Part shown: positions 38,852 through 49,065 of the stretch, piece after piece
How positions within the stretch are numbered: the first letter of the stretch is position 1
Layout: each line of letters opens with the position of its first letter
Source: Vibrio metschnikovii CIP 69.14
Lineage (GTDB): Bacteria; Pseudomonadota; Gammaproteobacteria; Enterobacterales; Vibrionaceae
Reading direction: 5' to 3'
Assembly: GCF_000176155.1 (NCBI RefSeq)
Contig: NZ_ACZO01000006.1
Coordinates: 62,001 to 126,000 of the forward strand
DNA: 64,000 bases
The notes under the pieces: generated by a model
What the model saw: the letters and a program-made list of their open reading frames with translations, nothing else
Databases searched by the model: none
Told to the model about the DNA's origin: nothing
Made by a program: the position numbers and the translations under genes

Positions 38852-39559
38852 ATGGCTGGCATTAATAACCTTGGTCAAAGCGGCTTGTCCTATATCGACC
38901 AACTTAAAGCGCTGCAAGAGCAGAAAAAGCCCACGGAGACGACTGGGCAACAAGAGTTGAAACAAGAGGATTTTCTCTCGTTATTGACCAAACAGTTGGC
39001 ACAACAAGATCCGTTTAAACCCGTTAGTAACGATCAAATGATTGCTCAAATGGCCTCTTTTGCCACCGTTGATGGCATTGGCAAAATGAACGGTCAATTT
39101 GAAAGTTTAAACTCGGCAATGACTTCTAATCAGGCGCTACAGGCTTCGTCGCTAGTAGGACGAGATGTTCTGGTTCCCGGTTCTGCTGGAATGAAGTCGG
39201 ATGTTGGCGGTATGGCGGCAATGGTCAAATTGCCTCAAGCAGTACAAAACTTATTCATTCGCATTGAAAATGAAGCTGGCCAATTAGTACGTACTTTTGA
39301 TGTTGGTGCAAAACCTGGCGGTGATAATCGTGTCGAATGGGATGGTAATGATGAAAATGGAAATCCATTGCCTGAAGGTCGATATAGAGTCAGAGCATCC
39401 GGTTTGCTCGGTGGTGAAAATGCCGAATTTGGCGTATCAACCTACGCGAATGTCAATAGTGTTCTACTTGGTAAAGGCGACGGTAATGTACTGCTCAATC
39501 TTGCTGGTTTTGAATCACCAGTGCGACTTGCTGAAGTACTAGGAGTTGGCAAAGCATAA
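38852..39559 (+). CDS. flgD: Hook assembly scaffold FlgD
   Basis: This is a 235-residue hook-capping protein. The conserved N-terminal block EDFLSLLTKQLAQQDPFKP-like with QMIAQMASFATVDGI is at about residues 34-70, and the Tudor/fibronectin-like C-terminal half carries RVEWDGNDENGNPLPEGRYRV. FlgD caps the growing hook and is discarded afterward. AGGAGG precedes the ATG. Confidence 0.96.
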   Translation: MAGINNLGQSGLSYIDQLKALQEQKKPTETTGQQELKQEDFLSLLTKQLAQQDPFKPVSNDQMIAQMASFATVDGIGKMNGQFESLNSAMTSNQALQASSLVGRDVLVPGSAGMKSDVGGMAAMVKLPQAVQNLFIRIENEAGQLVRTFDVGAKPGGDNRVEWDGNDENGNPLPEGRYRVRASGLLGGENAEFGVSTYANVNSVLLGKGDGNVLLNLAGFESPVRLAEVLGVGKA

Positions 39560-39587
39560 TTATGCTCGCCAAACAGGAGAATTTGTT

Positions 39588-40892
39588 ATGTCATATATAT
39601 CGTTAAGCGGTCTTTCTGCTGCTCAATTAGATTTGAATACCACCAGTAATAATATTGCCAACGCGAACACCTACGGCTTTAAAGAGTCGCGGGCGGAGTT
39701 TGGTGATGTGTATTCAACGTCGCTATTTACCAATTCAAAAACTACACCAGGGCAAGGTGTTCAGGCGAGTAAGGTTGCGCAACAATTTCATGAAGGGTCG
39801 AGTATTTATACTAATAACCCGATGGATTTGCGTATTGCCGGTACCGGATTTTTTGCAGTTGCTAAAGATCGCTTAATCCCTCAGCAAAATGAATTGACTC
39901 GTAACGGTGCATTTCACCTTGATAAGAATAACTATATGGTCACCTCAAACGATCAATATTTACTCGGTTATGAAGTAAATCCTGATAATGGAGAGGTTTT
40001 ATCGTATGAGCCTAAGCCGATCAATATTCCGGCTCAGTTTGGTAAACCAAAGCAAACCGGCAATATTGAACTCTCGGCTAACTTACCTGCGAACGGTGAT
40101 TTAAAAGATCCTGCGCTATTTGATATTACCGATCCTGATACTTATAACCGCACCACGTCGTCGACCATTTATGACTCAATGGGACAACCTTATAAGCTCA
40201 CCACCTATTATTTAAAAGATCAAAATGAAAATAATAAGTGGAATACCTACTACACCGTTACCGATAAAACTGGTGAAAAACCACTCAATATCGCTGGCGG
40301 AGATGCGGTTTCTCCAAATGGTCATGTGGGCCATACGTTACGCTTTAATAATGACGGAACGTTAGCTAGCATCAATAACGGTAACCCGATTGTTTCTGCT
40401 GCATTTGGGGAGGGTGATAATCCAATTGATCTAAATGGAGCGGATGGTTCACAGACTTTAGCCTTTAACCTCAACGGGGCTACACAATTTGCTGCGCCAT
40501 TTGAATTAACGAAGTTTGATCAAGATGGTGCGACCACGGGCTTTTTGACCAAAATCGATTTTGATGAGTACGGTAGTGTACTGGCCACCTATTCAAATGG
40601 ACAAAATGTAACCTTAGGTCGAGTCGCGATGGTTCGAGTGGCTAATGAGCAAGGTTTGGATAAAAAAGGCGGCACGCAATGGGATTCTACTCAGCAATCT
40701 GGCGTTAAAATTTGGGGTGAATCAAGCAAAGGCTCATTTGGTACGATCAGTAATGGCGTGCTTGAGCAGTCAAACATTGATATGACCCAAGAGCTGGTGG
40801 ATCTTATTTCTGCACAGCGTAACTTCCAGGCTAACTCGCGGGCTTTAGAAGTGCATACTGGATTACAACAAACGATTTTACAAATCCGTTAA
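39588..40892 (+). CDS. flgE: Flagellar hook protein FlgE
   Basis: This is a 434-residue hook subunit. The N-terminal axial motif is LDLNTTSNNIANANTYGFK and the C-terminal one is MTQELVDLISAQRNFQANSRAL; a large variable middle (about 90-360) forms the hook surface. The frame is open from 39546, overlapping flgD, but CAGGAG and the family start MSYISLSG support the ATG at 39588. Confidence 0.97.
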   Translation: MSYISLSGLSAAQLDLNTTSNNIANANTYGFKESRAEFGDVYSTSLFTNSKTTPGQGVQASKVAQQFHEGSSIYTNNPMDLRIAGTGFFAVAKDRLIPQQNELTRNGAFHLDKNNYMVTSNDQYLLGYEVNPDNGEVLSYEPKPINIPAQFGKPKQTGNIELSANLPANGDLKDPALFDITDPDTYNRTTSSTIYDSMGQPYKLTTYYLKDQNENNKWNTYYTVTDKTGEKPLNIAGGDAVSPNGHVGHTLRFNNDGTLASINNGNPIVSAAFGEGDNPIDLNGADGSQTLAFNLNGATQFAAPFELTKFDQDGATTGFLTKIDFDEYGSVLATYSNGQNVTLGRVAMVRVANEQGLDKKGGTQWDSTQQSGVKIWGESSKGSFGTISNGVLEQSNIDMTQELVDLISAQRNFQANSRALEVHTGLQQTILQIR

Positions 40893-40912
40893 TTCTAGAT
40901 TTATTCGATTCA

Positions 40913-40946
40913 ACATGCCTAAGTTGCTTTGTCTACTTAGGCATGT
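40913..40946 (+). terminator. Terminator after flgE
   Basis: ACATGCCTAAGT and ACTTAGGCATGT form a 12-base perfect stem around a 10-base loop, followed by a pyrimidine-rich stretch with six T's. It separates flgBCDE from flgFGHIJ. Confidence 0.8.
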
Positions 40947-41112
40947 ACTTCTTTCTTCGTTTTTTCTCTTCGTTCGACCTTAACTCGTTCTTTAGGTAGA
41001 ACGGCATGCCACATCGCATCCTCTGTCTTCTCTTGCCGTTAAATTGCCGCTTTTGATTGCGCCGTTGTCATTTTATCTTATTTAACTTACTGATTAATAG
41101 GTGTAAAAATAA

Positions 41113-41128
41113 TGGCACGCCAATTGCT
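41113..41128 (+). promoter_or_regulatory. Sigma-54 promoter of flgFGHIJ
   Basis: TGGCACGCCAATTGCT is a full match to the -24/-12 sigma-54 consensus. It ends 36 bases before flgF. Confidence 0.92.
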
Positions 41129-41164
41129 TGTTTATGATTAATTAATGATTGTGGAGAACGTCTG

Positions 41165-41914
41165 ATGGATCGCGCACTGTTCCTTGCCATGAGTGGCGCT
41201 AAACAAAATATGCAGGCGATGCAGCTAAGAGCCAATAACCTTGCTAACGTCAGTACTACGGGCTTTCGAGCTGATTTAGAACAAGCGCGTTCAATGCAAG
41301 CGTATGGTGAAGGGCTACCTAGTCGCGTATTTAGCATGACAGAACGCCCAGGGCACCGCTTTGACCAAGGCAGCGTGATCACCACAGGACGAGAACTCGA
41401 TATTACTATTCAAGGTGATGGCTGGATTTCAGTATTAGATAAAACTGGCAATGAAGGTTTAACGCGCAGCGGTAATCTACGCATTGATCAAAATGGCTTA
41501 TTACTTAATGGTAATGGTCATTTAGTGTTAGGTGAGTTGGGTGCGCCGATTACTTTGCCAATCCCGTTGAATAAAGTAGAGATAGGTAATGACGGCACTA
41601 TCTCGGTTCGTCCACAAGGCGCACCTGCCGATGCGATGGAAATCGTTGATCGTATTAAATTGGTCAAGCCTGATAATCGTTCTCTATTCAAAGATATTAA
41701 TGGCTTATTTCGAGCCAAAGATCCTAATGCAGAATACGTAGCCGATGCCACAGTGAAAGTGTTGACTGGCGCTCTTGAGGGCAGCAACGTCAATGCAGTG
41801 GGAGAGATGACCAACCTGATTGATTTACAGCGTCAGTTTGAAATGCAAGTCAAAATGATGAGTACGGCAGAAGAGATGGACAAAGCGTCTGACTCTTTAC
41901 TGCGTATGAGCTAA
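41165..41914 (+). CDS. flgF: Flagellar proximal rod protein FlgF
   Basis: This 249-residue rod protein has MQAMQLRANNLANVSTTGF near the N-terminus and the C-terminal block GSNVNAVGEMTNLIDLQRQFEMQVK. Its length is typical of FlgF. It is the first gene behind the strong sigma-54 site, with the ribosome binding site TGGAG; flgG follows 16 bases later. Confidence 0.96.
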   Translation: MDRALFLAMSGAKQNMQAMQLRANNLANVSTTGFRADLEQARSMQAYGEGLPSRVFSMTERPGHRFDQGSVITTGRELDITIQGDGWISVLDKTGNEGLTRSGNLRIDQNGLLLNGNGHLVLGELGAPITLPIPLNKVEIGNDGTISVRPQGAPADAMEIVDRIKLVKPDNRSLFKDINGLFRAKDPNAEYVADATVKVLTGALEGSNVNAVGEMTNLIDLQRQFEMQVKMMSTAEEMDKASDSLLRMS

Positions 41915-41930
41915 GTGAGAGGAATTTAGT

Positions 41931-42719
41931 ATGCAACCTGCATTATGGATAAGTAAAACGGGTCTAGATGCCCAGCAGACCAATATTGCCACCATCTCAA
42001 ATAACTTAGCTAACGCCTCAACGGTGGGTTTTAAAAAGAGTCGAGCGGTATTTGAGGATCTGTTTTACCAAAATATTAATCAGCCTGGTGGTCAGTCTTC
42101 ACAAAATACGGAGTTACCGAGCGGGTTAATGTTAGGAGCCGGAGCGAAGGTGGTAGCAACTCAAAAAGTTCACACTAACGGTAACGTCCAGACCACTAAC
42201 AATAGCTTAGATATGATGATTGAAGGCGATGGCTTTTTCCAGATTCTCATGCCGGATGGCAATATTGGCTATAGCCGTAACGGTCAATTTACTTTGAACG
42301 CGGAAGGCGCGATCGTGACTTCTGGAGCTGGTTATTTAGTACAACCAGAAATCGTCGTTCCTGAAGATGCTATCTCGATCACTGTGGGCAATGACGGTGA
42401 AGTTTCGGTGCGTTTACGTGGTCAGCAAGAGAACCAAGTCTTAGGACAGATCACCATCGTGGATTTCATTAACCCAGGCGGTTTAGAACCTGTTGGGCAA
42501 AACCTATATTTACCGACGGGGGCCAGTGGCGATCCACAAGAAGGCGTTCCTGGTTTGGATGGGCTTGGCAATATCCGTCAATCCATGTTGGAAAGCTCTA
42601 ACGTCAATGTTACCGAAGAGTTGGTCAACATGATTGAAGCGCAGCGAGTCTATGAGATGAACTCTAAAGTGATCTCTTCTGTGGATCAAATGATGAGTTT
42701 TGTTAATCAACAACTCTAA
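41931..42719 (+). CDS. flgG: Flagellar distal rod protein FlgG
   Basis: This 262-residue protein matches FlgG exactly in length. The N-terminus is MQPALWISKTGLDAQQ with ISNNLANASTVGFKK, and the C-terminus is SSNVNVTEELVNMIEAQRVYEMNSK. FlgG forms the distal rod that passes through the P and L rings. AGAGG precedes the start. Confidence 0.97.
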   Translation: MQPALWISKTGLDAQQTNIATISNNLANASTVGFKKSRAVFEDLFYQNINQPGGQSSQNTELPSGLMLGAGAKVVATQKVHTNGNVQTTNNSLDMMIEGDGFFQILMPDGNIGYSRNGQFTLNAEGAIVTSGAGYLVQPEIVVPEDAISITVGNDGEVSVRLRGQQENQVLGQITIVDFINPGGLEPVGQNLYLPTGASGDPQEGVPGLDGLGNIRQSMLESSNVNVTEELVNMIEAQRVYEMNSKVISSVDQMMSFVNQQL

Positions 42720-42740
42720 TCACTGACTAACTAAGAGACT

Positions 42741-43526
42741 ATGATGATGAAACGTATACTCAGTTTAGCCTTTGTGGCATTACTTTCAGGATGCAGTTTA
42801 TTACCCGCACCCCTTGAAACGGCAGATGTGGTGCAAGGCACAACGGTAGTCGATGCAGTTGAGGGTGATCGATCGTCTGACGGTAGCACAGGCTTACTTG
42901 ATACATTACGTAACCGAAATGATCCGGTTGCTGGTGACCCTGCTTGGGCTCCTATTCATCCGAAAGCCAAACCTGAGCATTATGCTGCTGAGACCGGTTC
43001 ATTGTTTAATCTCGCTCGAGCAGTGAGTTTATACAGTGATGCTAAGCCGCGAGGGATTGGCGACATTATTACTGTGACGTTGAATGAAAACACCAAGGCG
43101 ACCAAAAGCGCGGATGCTAAATTAACTAAAAATAATGACGCATCGATGGATCCACTCAGTGTTGGCGGTCAGGAGCTTACCATTGGTGATTACAACTTCT
43201 CTTACGCTTTGAAAAATAACAATCAATTTTCGGGTAGTGCGCAAGCAAATCAAAATAATAACTTACAAGGTTCGATTACCGTTGAAGTCATTGATGTTTT
43301 ATCTAACGGCAATTTAGTGGTTCGAGGCGAAAAGTGGTTAATGCTCAACACGGGTGATGAATACATTCGTTTAAGTGGCACCGTGCGTCCAGATGATATT
43401 GGTTACGACAATACGATAGCGTCTAACCGTATCTCTAATACTCGAATTCAATACTCCAGTACCGGATCGAATCAAGACATGCAAGAGCCTGGATTCTTGG
43501 CACGATTTTTTAATGTCTCTTTATAG
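42741..43526 (+). CDS. flgH: Flagellar L-ring lipoprotein FlgH
   Basis: This outer-membrane lipoprotein of about 260 residues has lipobox LLSGCSLLP (Cys at about 17). [18 protein letters not shown] and [21 protein letters not shown] followed by [11 protein letters not shown] are classic FlgH segments. It forms the L ring. Three in-frame ATGs at 42741, 42744 and 42747 cluster at the start; the true one cannot be fixed. Confidence 0.96.
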   Translation: MMMKRILSLAFVALLSGCSLLPAPLETADVVQGTTVVDAVEGDRSSDGSTGLLDTLRNRNDPVAGDPAWAPIHPKAKPEHYAAETGSLFNLARAVSLYSDAKPRGIGDIITVTLNENTKATKSADAKLTKNNDASMDPLSVGGQELTIGDYNFSYALKNNNQFSGSAQANQNNNLQGSITVEVIDVLSNGNLVVRGEKWLMLNTGDEYIRLSGTVRPDDIGYDNTIASNRISNTRIQYSSTGSNQDMQEPGFLARFFNVSL

Positions 43527-43605
43527 TATGACAATATAAGTCGATTTTTTGACACGATAAAATGATCACACGGCAATGCGTATCCACATTGAGAGAAGGT
43601 TAACG

Positions 43606-44694
43606 ATGATGAAAAAAATTTTATTGCTCTTAATGGTGTTCATGGCAAGCAGTGCTCATGCCACGCGAATTAAAGATGTTGCACAAGTAGCCGGTGTACG
43701 TAGTAACCAATTAGTCGGGTATGGTTTAGTGACGGGGTTACCCGGTACGGGGGAATCAAACCCATTTACTGATCAAAGTTTTCGCGCCATGCTGCAAAAC
43801 TTTGGCATTCAACTCCCCCCAGGTACACGAACCAATACCAAAAACGTTGCCGCAGTCATGTTGACGGCTGAACTACCTCCGTTTACGAAGCAAGGACAGA
43901 CGATTGATGTCACCGTATCGTCGATAGGCTCAGCGAGTAGTTTACGTGGTGGCACATTGACACAAACCTTCTTAAAAGGGCTGGATGGCCAAGTGTATGC
44001 TGTGGCTCAAGGCAATTTAGTGGTGAGTGGCTTTAGTGCGACTGGAGCGGATGGGTCAAGTTTGGTTGGCAACAACCCAACGGTTGGTATGATTTCTAAT
44101 GGGGCGATAGTTGAGCGAGAAATTCCGACGCCTTTTGGTCGTGGTGATTTTATCACTTTTAATCTTTTCCAATCGGATTTTACGACCGCTCAACGAATGG
44201 CCGATACCGTTAATCAATTTTTAGGTCCTGATATGGCCTCAGCCATTGATGCAACTTCAGTACGTGTTCGTGCGCCACGAGAAGTCTCGCAAAGAGTGGC
44301 TTTTCTTTCTGCCGTAGAAAACCTTGAGTTTGAACCTGCGGATATGGCGGCCAAGATTATCGTCAATTCACGAACCGGAACGATTGTGATTGGTCAGCAT
44401 GTACGTTTAAGACCAGCCGCTGTGACTCACGGCGGTATGACGGTGGCAATCAAAGAAAACTGGGGCGTTGATCAACCCAATCCTTTCGCGGGAGGAGAGA
44501 CGGCGATCATTCCCGATACAGATATTGAAGTCGTTGAGCAGCAGGGAAAAATGTTTAAGTTAGAAACCGGAACGACTTTAGATGAATTGGTCAGGGCTGT
44601 GAATGAAGTCGGGGCTGCTCCGTCAGATTTAATGGCAATTTTACAAGCATTAAAACAAGCTGGTGCCATTCAAGGTCAGTTAATTATTATCTAA
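43606..44694 (+). CDS. flgI: Flagellar P-ring protein FlgI
   Basis: This protein of 362 residues has a signal peptide (about 1-21, ending SSAHA) and typical FlgI segments: [34 protein letters not shown], and the end [21 protein letters not shown]. It builds the periplasmic P ring with help from FlgA. The frame is open from 43576, but AAGG at 43596-43599 fits the ATG at 43606 and the signal peptide. Confidence 0.97.
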   Translation: MMKKILLLLMVFMASSAHATRIKDVAQVAGVRSNQLVGYGLVTGLPGTGESNPFTDQSFRAMLQNFGIQLPPGTRTNTKNVAAVMLTAELPPFTKQGQTIDVTVSSIGSASSLRGGTLTQTFLKGLDGQVYAVAQGNLVVSGFSATGADGSSLVGNNPTVGMISNGAIVEREIPTPFGRGDFITFNLFQSDFTTAQRMADTVNQFLGPDMASAIDATSVRVRAPREVSQRVAFLSAVENLEFEPADMAAKIIVNSRTGTIVIGQHVRLRPAAVTHGGMTVAIKENWGVDQPNPFAGGETAIIPDTDIEVVEQQGKMFKLETGTTLDELVRAVNEVGAAPSDLMAILQALKQAGAIQGQLIII

Positions 44695-44704
44695 GGAGTT
44701 CGTG

Positions 44705-45631
44705 ATGGTGAATAACCCCAATGATATCGGCTTTATTCATGATATCGCCAGCCTAGATAAATTACGTCAACAAGCACTCAATGGTGATTCCGGCGCTGAA
44801 AAAGAGGCACTGACTGCCGCGGCAAGACAGTTTGAGGCTATTTTTACCACCATGATGTTAAAGTCGATGCGCGATGCGAACTCAGCCTTTAAATCGGATT
44901 TATTCAGCAGTAATAACGAAGATTTTTATCGACAAATGCAAGACGAGCAAATGGTCAGTCAGTTAAGCGCCTCAGGTTCGTTAGGCTTAGCCGATATGAT
45001 TGTTGCACAGCTGACGGCGGCAGATAATGTCGCACCTACCGATCAAGATAATGACCGTTTCCAAGAGGCGATGAATCGCGTTCAACAAGCGCGATCGGTG
45101 GCGGCCGAGCGGCCCAATAATAGCGTAGTGGCGGCATCTTCATCACCGGCTCATGAATACCGCTTTGATTCACCACAATCTTTTGTCACATCACTCAAAC
45201 CTTACGCTGATAAAGCGGCACAAGCGTTAGGTATTGATGCTTCTTTACTGCTTGCTCAAGCCGCTTTAGAAACCGGTTGGGGACAAAAAATGGTCAGTAA
45301 TGTCCGTGGAAGCAGTAATAATTTATTTAATATTAAAGCTGATAGAAGTTGGCAGGGGCAGCGTGTTGCCACTCAAACCTTAGAATATTACGATCAAACA
45401 CCGGTTATGGAAAAAGCCGCTTTTCGCGCGTATCCAAGCTTCCAAGACAGTTTTGATGATTATTTGCGCTTTTTGGAAAATAATCCTCGCTACAGCACCG
45501 CCTTAGAGCATGGTGGAAGTAATGAAGCGTTTATTCATGGTATTCATCAAGCTGGCTATGCGACAGATCCTCATTATGCAGATAAAGTATTGCGAGTAAA
45601 AGCGCAGATCGATCAAATGGATAACAGCTAA
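44705..45631 (+). CDS. flgJ: Flagellar rod cap and peptidoglycan hydrolase FlgJ
   Basis: This protein of 308 residues has two domains. An N-terminal rod-cap domain (about 1-105) has AARQFEAIFTTMMLKSMRDA. A C-terminal glucosaminidase domain (about 160-308) has ASLLLAQAALETGWGQKMV with the catalytic Glu, and NLFNIKAD. It drills the rod through the cell wall. AAGGAG is six bases before the ATG at 44705; an in-frame GTG at 44702 is less likely. It starts 10 bases after flgI. Confidence 0.96.
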   Translation: MVNNPNDIGFIHDIASLDKLRQQALNGDSGAEKEALTAAARQFEAIFTTMMLKSMRDANSAFKSDLFSSNNEDFYRQMQDEQMVSQLSASGSLGLADMIVAQLTAADNVAPTDQDNDRFQEAMNRVQQARSVAAERPNNSVVAASSSPAHEYRFDSPQSFVTSLKPYADKAAQALGIDASLLLAQAALETGWGQKMVSNVRGSSNNLFNIKADRSWQGQRVATQTLEYYDQTPVMEKAAFRAYPSFQDSFDDYLRFLENNPRYSTALEHGGSNEAFIHGIHQAGYATDPHYADKVLRVKAQIDQMDNS

Positions 45632-45634
45632 TGC

Positions 45635-45933
45635 TCATGGGGATTCACTCACTTTCTGCCTACCTGTAATTCCAAGTCGTTTGGGTATATTGGATTTTTT
45701 CTGACTTGGCGATCATTCACTTAGCGCAATAAACATCCTTTCATTTCGTACCTTATTGAATATAGAAATAGGCTTTGGCTGGTTGGCCTCGCAACCAGTT
45801 TCTTCTAGCGCTTCAGTTTTATCTTTTATATTTCCTCTAGTTAACTAATCTCATTCGTTGGCATAGTTATTGCTTTTATAAGTAGTAATGTGGTCAGTAG
45901 CGACTGGCGTTAATCGGTTTTTTGGGGGCAAGT
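45635..45933. other. Gap between flgJ and flgK
   Basis: Nearly 300 bases without a gene. It holds an inverted pair CCAAGTC (45672-45678) and GACTTGG (45703-45709) with a long loop containing a T run, which may be the flgJ terminator or part of a dispersed Vibrio repeat. The flgK sigma-54 promoter is at 45859-45874. Confidence 0.45.
45859..45874 (+). promoter_or_regulatory. Sigma-54 promoter of flgKL
   Basis: TGGCATAGTTATTGCT matches the -24/-12 consensus except T for C at the sixth base. It ends 59 bases before flgK. Confidence 0.82.
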
Positions 45934-47859
45934 ATGGCGTCTGATCTTCTGAATCTTGGTGCGCAGAGCGTATTAACGGCTCAGAGACAACTCAATACCA
46001 CGGGTCATAACATTGCGAATGTTAATACCGAGGGTTACAGCCGTCAGTCTGTGATCCAAGGGACCAATGCACCTCGCCAACTCGGTGGTCAAACCTATGG
46101 GATGGGCGTACATGTGGAAAATGTTCGCCGCTCTTGGGATCAGTTTGCCGTTAAAGAGCTGAATCTTGCCACAACCAACCACGCTTTTAATAGCGATACT
46201 GAAGAAAACTTAGATATGCTCTCTAAGTTACTCTCTTCTGTTGCTTCTAAGAAAATCCCCGAAAATCTTAACGAATGGTTTGATTCAGTAAAAAGTTTAG
46301 CCGACACCCCCAATGATGTCGGGGTGCGCAAAGTTGTGCTCGAAAAAGCGAATCTTGTTACTCAAAATTTGAATGATTTTCATGAAACCGTGCGACGTCA
46401 GTTTGATATCACTAATAAAGGACTCGACGTTGGTATAGAGCGAATCAACCAGTTAGCGTTAGAAATACGTGATTTACAGCGCCTAATGATGCGTGTGCCT
46501 GGTCCACATAATGATTTGATGGATGAGCATGAAAAATTAGTCGCTGAACTTTCCCAATATACCAAAGTAACGGTAACACCCCGTACCAGTGCTGAAGGTT
46601 TTAATATTCATATTGGTAGCGGACATACCCTTGTCTCGGGAACGGAAGCGAGTCAATTAAAAATGATTGACGGTTATCCAGATGTCAAACAGCGTCGTTT
46701 GGCAGTCGTTGAAGGAAATACATTAAAGTCTATTTCTGAAAAAGAGATCGGCGGAAAGATGGCTGCGCTATTTGAAATGCGTGATCAACATATTCCTGGA
46801 TTACTGGATGAAATCGGTCGTTTATCAATTTCTTTTGCTCATCAGGTCAACGAGTTACAAAGCCAAGGTTTAGATCTGCGTGGTAATGTTGGTGGGCTGC
46901 TTTTTTCCGATGTTAACTCTGAAGTCAATGCTCGTTCACGTATTGCCACAGCCAGTGATTCGAATGCTGATATTCGAGTGTACATCGATGATCTTAGTCA
47001 GTTAAAAGGTGGCGAGTTTGCTCTGTCTTATACAGGCAGTCATTATGTGGCGACGTTACCAGATGGCAAGCAACAGATCCTCGCACTTAATCAAGGTAAT
47101 CTTTATTTAGATGGCTTGCGTATTCAGGTCAATACTCCACCAGAAATTGGTGAGCGAGTCATCGTTCGCCCAACCCGTGATGGCGCCGCTCAGATTCAGA
47201 TGGCAACCAATGATCCGACAAAGATTGCCGCCCAAAGCTATCAAGCCTCGACTTCTTTTGCTCAAGGGCGTGCCCAATTTCAAATTGACCAAGTTGGTGA
47301 TATCAAAGAGTTTGAAGCTTATCTTGTCCCTAATACAGGTGCTGGCGATCATGAGATGCAAATTCGTGTGGTGGACAAAAATGGCCAGTTGCTCGCAACG
47401 CAACCTTATTTATTTAATGACGACCAATCAAAGTTACCGATAGTTATCCCTGCTCAACAAACGAGTGGTCAACCGACCGTCTTTACCCTGACTCGAGGGG
47501 CGATTGAGAATGATAAATTTACCGCCAATTTAAATCCGGCGGAAGGTGATAACGGTAATTTACGCAAGATGATTCATCTGCAAACGACCAAAAAAATGAA
47601 TGACAATGAGTCAACCATTATCGGTTTGTATCATAACTTGAATACCGATTTCGGTTTAAAACTCTCGACTTCGACTCGCTTAGCCGATGTGGCTCGTTTA
47701 GAAAAAGAGGCGGCGGAATCGCGTATTGGTTCAGTGTCTGGGGTTAACTTGGATGAAGAAGCAGCCAATATGATGAAGTTTCAGCATGCTTATATGGCCT
47801 CATCGCGCATCATGCAGGCTGCAAATGACACGTTTAATACCATTTTGCAGCTCAGGTAG
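45934..47859 (+). CDS. flgK: Hook-filament junction protein FlgK (HAP1)
   Basis: This protein of 641 residues has the axial N-terminal motif LNTTGHNIANVNTEGYSRQ and C-terminal DEEAANMMKFQHAYMASSRIM. The FlgK-like middle includes VRVPGPHNDLMDEHEKLVAEL-type helices. It joins hook to filament. The longest frame begins at a TTG (45922), but GGGGG at 45924-45928 is correctly placed for the ATG at 45934. flgL follows 12 bases later. Confidence 0.96.
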   Translation: MASDLLNLGAQSVLTAQRQLNTTGHNIANVNTEGYSRQSVIQGTNAPRQLGGQTYGMGVHVENVRRSWDQFAVKELNLATTNHAFNSDTEENLDMLSKLLSSVASKKIPENLNEWFDSVKSLADTPNDVGVRKVVLEKANLVTQNLNDFHETVRRQFDITNKGLDVGIERINQLALEIRDLQRLMMRVPGPHNDLMDEHEKLVAELSQYTKVTVTPRTSAEGFNIHIGSGHTLVSGTEASQLKMIDGYPDVKQRRLAVVEGNTLKSISEKEIGGKMAALFEMRDQHIPGLLDEIGRLSISFAHQVNELQSQGLDLRGNVGGLLFSDVNSEVNARSRIATASDSNADIRVYIDDLSQLKGGEFALSYTGSHYVATLPDGKQQILALNQGNLYLDGLRIQVNTPPEIGERVIVRPTRDGAAQIQMATNDPTKIAAQSYQASTSFAQGRAQFQIDQVGDIKEFEAYLVPNTGAGDHEMQIRVVDKNGQLLATQPYLFNDDQSKLPIVIPAQQTSGQPTVFTLTRGAIENDKFTANLNPAEGDNGNLRKMIHLQTTKKMNDNESTIIGLYHNLNTDFGLKLSTSTRLADVARLEKEAAESRIGSVSGVNLDEEAANMMKFQHAYMASSRIMQAANDTFNTILQLR

Positions 47860-47871
47860 GGGGACAAGTAA

Positions 47872-49065
47872 ATGTTAAATCGAATTTCTAGCTTCCATAA
47901 CTATCAGTCGGTGCAAAACGATTTACGTCGCCAAGAAAATAAAGTTCATCACAACCAAGCGCAATTAGCTTCGGGAAAAAAGCTTTTGTCTGCCGGAGAT
48001 AACCCACTCGCGACGCATTACATTCAAAATGTAACACAACAAGAAGAGCAGTTGCGCCAATACTTAGATGCCATTGTACTGGTTCGTAATCGTCTTGAGC
48101 ACCAAGAAGTGATCATTTCTAATGCCGAAGAGTTTACCGATAAAGCCAAGCGTATGGTCATGGAAATGATCAACGGTTCATTATCTCCCGAAGATCGTGA
48201 AACTCAGGCGCGGCAAATTCAAGAAATTGCTAATAACTTTTTGAATCTTGCCAATGTACAAGACGAAACGGGTAATTTTATTTTTGCGGGAACTCGGCCG
48301 AAGAACCAACCTTTTTTTCGAGATAATCAAGGTAACGTGACCTATTACGGTGATGATTATCAGCGAAAAATGCGCATCTCCAATAATTTAGAAATGCCCT
48401 TCAATACCCCAGGCAACCAAATGTTTATGGATATTAATAATCCATTTGGTGATTTTGAACCTGAGTATGCATTACAAGAAGGATCGGAATTATTGCTTGA
48501 GCGGGCAACGAACAGTGATGACGGTGATAATGCCAGCTATACGGTAACGTTTGTGGATATGCTCAATGGCGGCTTTGCTTATCAGTTAGAGCGCGATGGT
48601 GAGGTTGTCGAGGTTAATGACTTTGATCCAAGAACAGGGGTTCAATATCAAGGTCTCACTATTAATATCAAAGGCAGTATCACAGCCGGAGACAGTATCA
48701 CTCTGAATCCACGTAAAACATTTACAGTATTTGATAGTTTTAAAAAAGCCATTGAGTACTCGAAAGGTTCTGTTTCCGATGCTTCAACCACTGGCAAGCT
48801 TCATCAAATCACCGAAGAATTACACACTGCCTTTATTCATTTAAACCAAGTTCGTTCGGATGTCGGTGCTCGATTGAGCACCTTAGATCTACAAGAAGAT
48901 CAGCATGAAGATTTTAAAATCAGTCTGGCTCGCTCTAAGAGTCAGTTTGAAGATCTCGATTACTCGCAAGCAGTGATTGAATTTAATGAAAACTCGAGAG
49001 CGCTGCAAGCCTCTCAATTGGCGTTTGGCAAAGCGAAAGATTTAACCCTATTTAATTACCTTTAG
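47872..49065 (+). CDS. flgL: Hook-filament junction protein FlgL (HAP3)
   Basis: This 397-residue protein is flagellin-like at both ends. The N-terminus has MLNRISSFHNYQSVQNDLRRQ, QLASGKKLLSAGDNPLA and NFIFAGTRPKNQPFF; the C-terminus has VRSDVGARLSTLDLQEDQHED and LQASQLAFGKAKDLTLF. It forms the second junction ring before the filament. A GGGGG-rich leader (GTAGGGGGACAAGTAA) precedes the ATG. Confidence 0.96.
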   Translation: MLNRISSFHNYQSVQNDLRRQENKVHHNQAQLASGKKLLSAGDNPLATHYIQNVTQQEEQLRQYLDAIVLVRNRLEHQEVIISNAEEFTDKAKRMVMEMINGSLSPEDRETQARQIQEIANNFLNLANVQDETGNFIFAGTRPKNQPFFRDNQGNVTYYGDDYQRKMRISNNLEMPFNTPGNQMFMDINNPFGDFEPEYALQEGSELLLERATNSDDGDNASYTVTFVDMLNGGFAYQLERDGEVVEVNDFDPRTGVQYQGLTINIKGSITAGDSITLNPRKTFTVFDSFKKAIEYSKGSVSDASTTGKLHQITEELHTAFIHLNQVRSDVGARLSTLDLQEDQHEDFKISLARSKSQFEDLDYSQAVIEFNENSRALQASQLAFGKAKDLTLFNYL

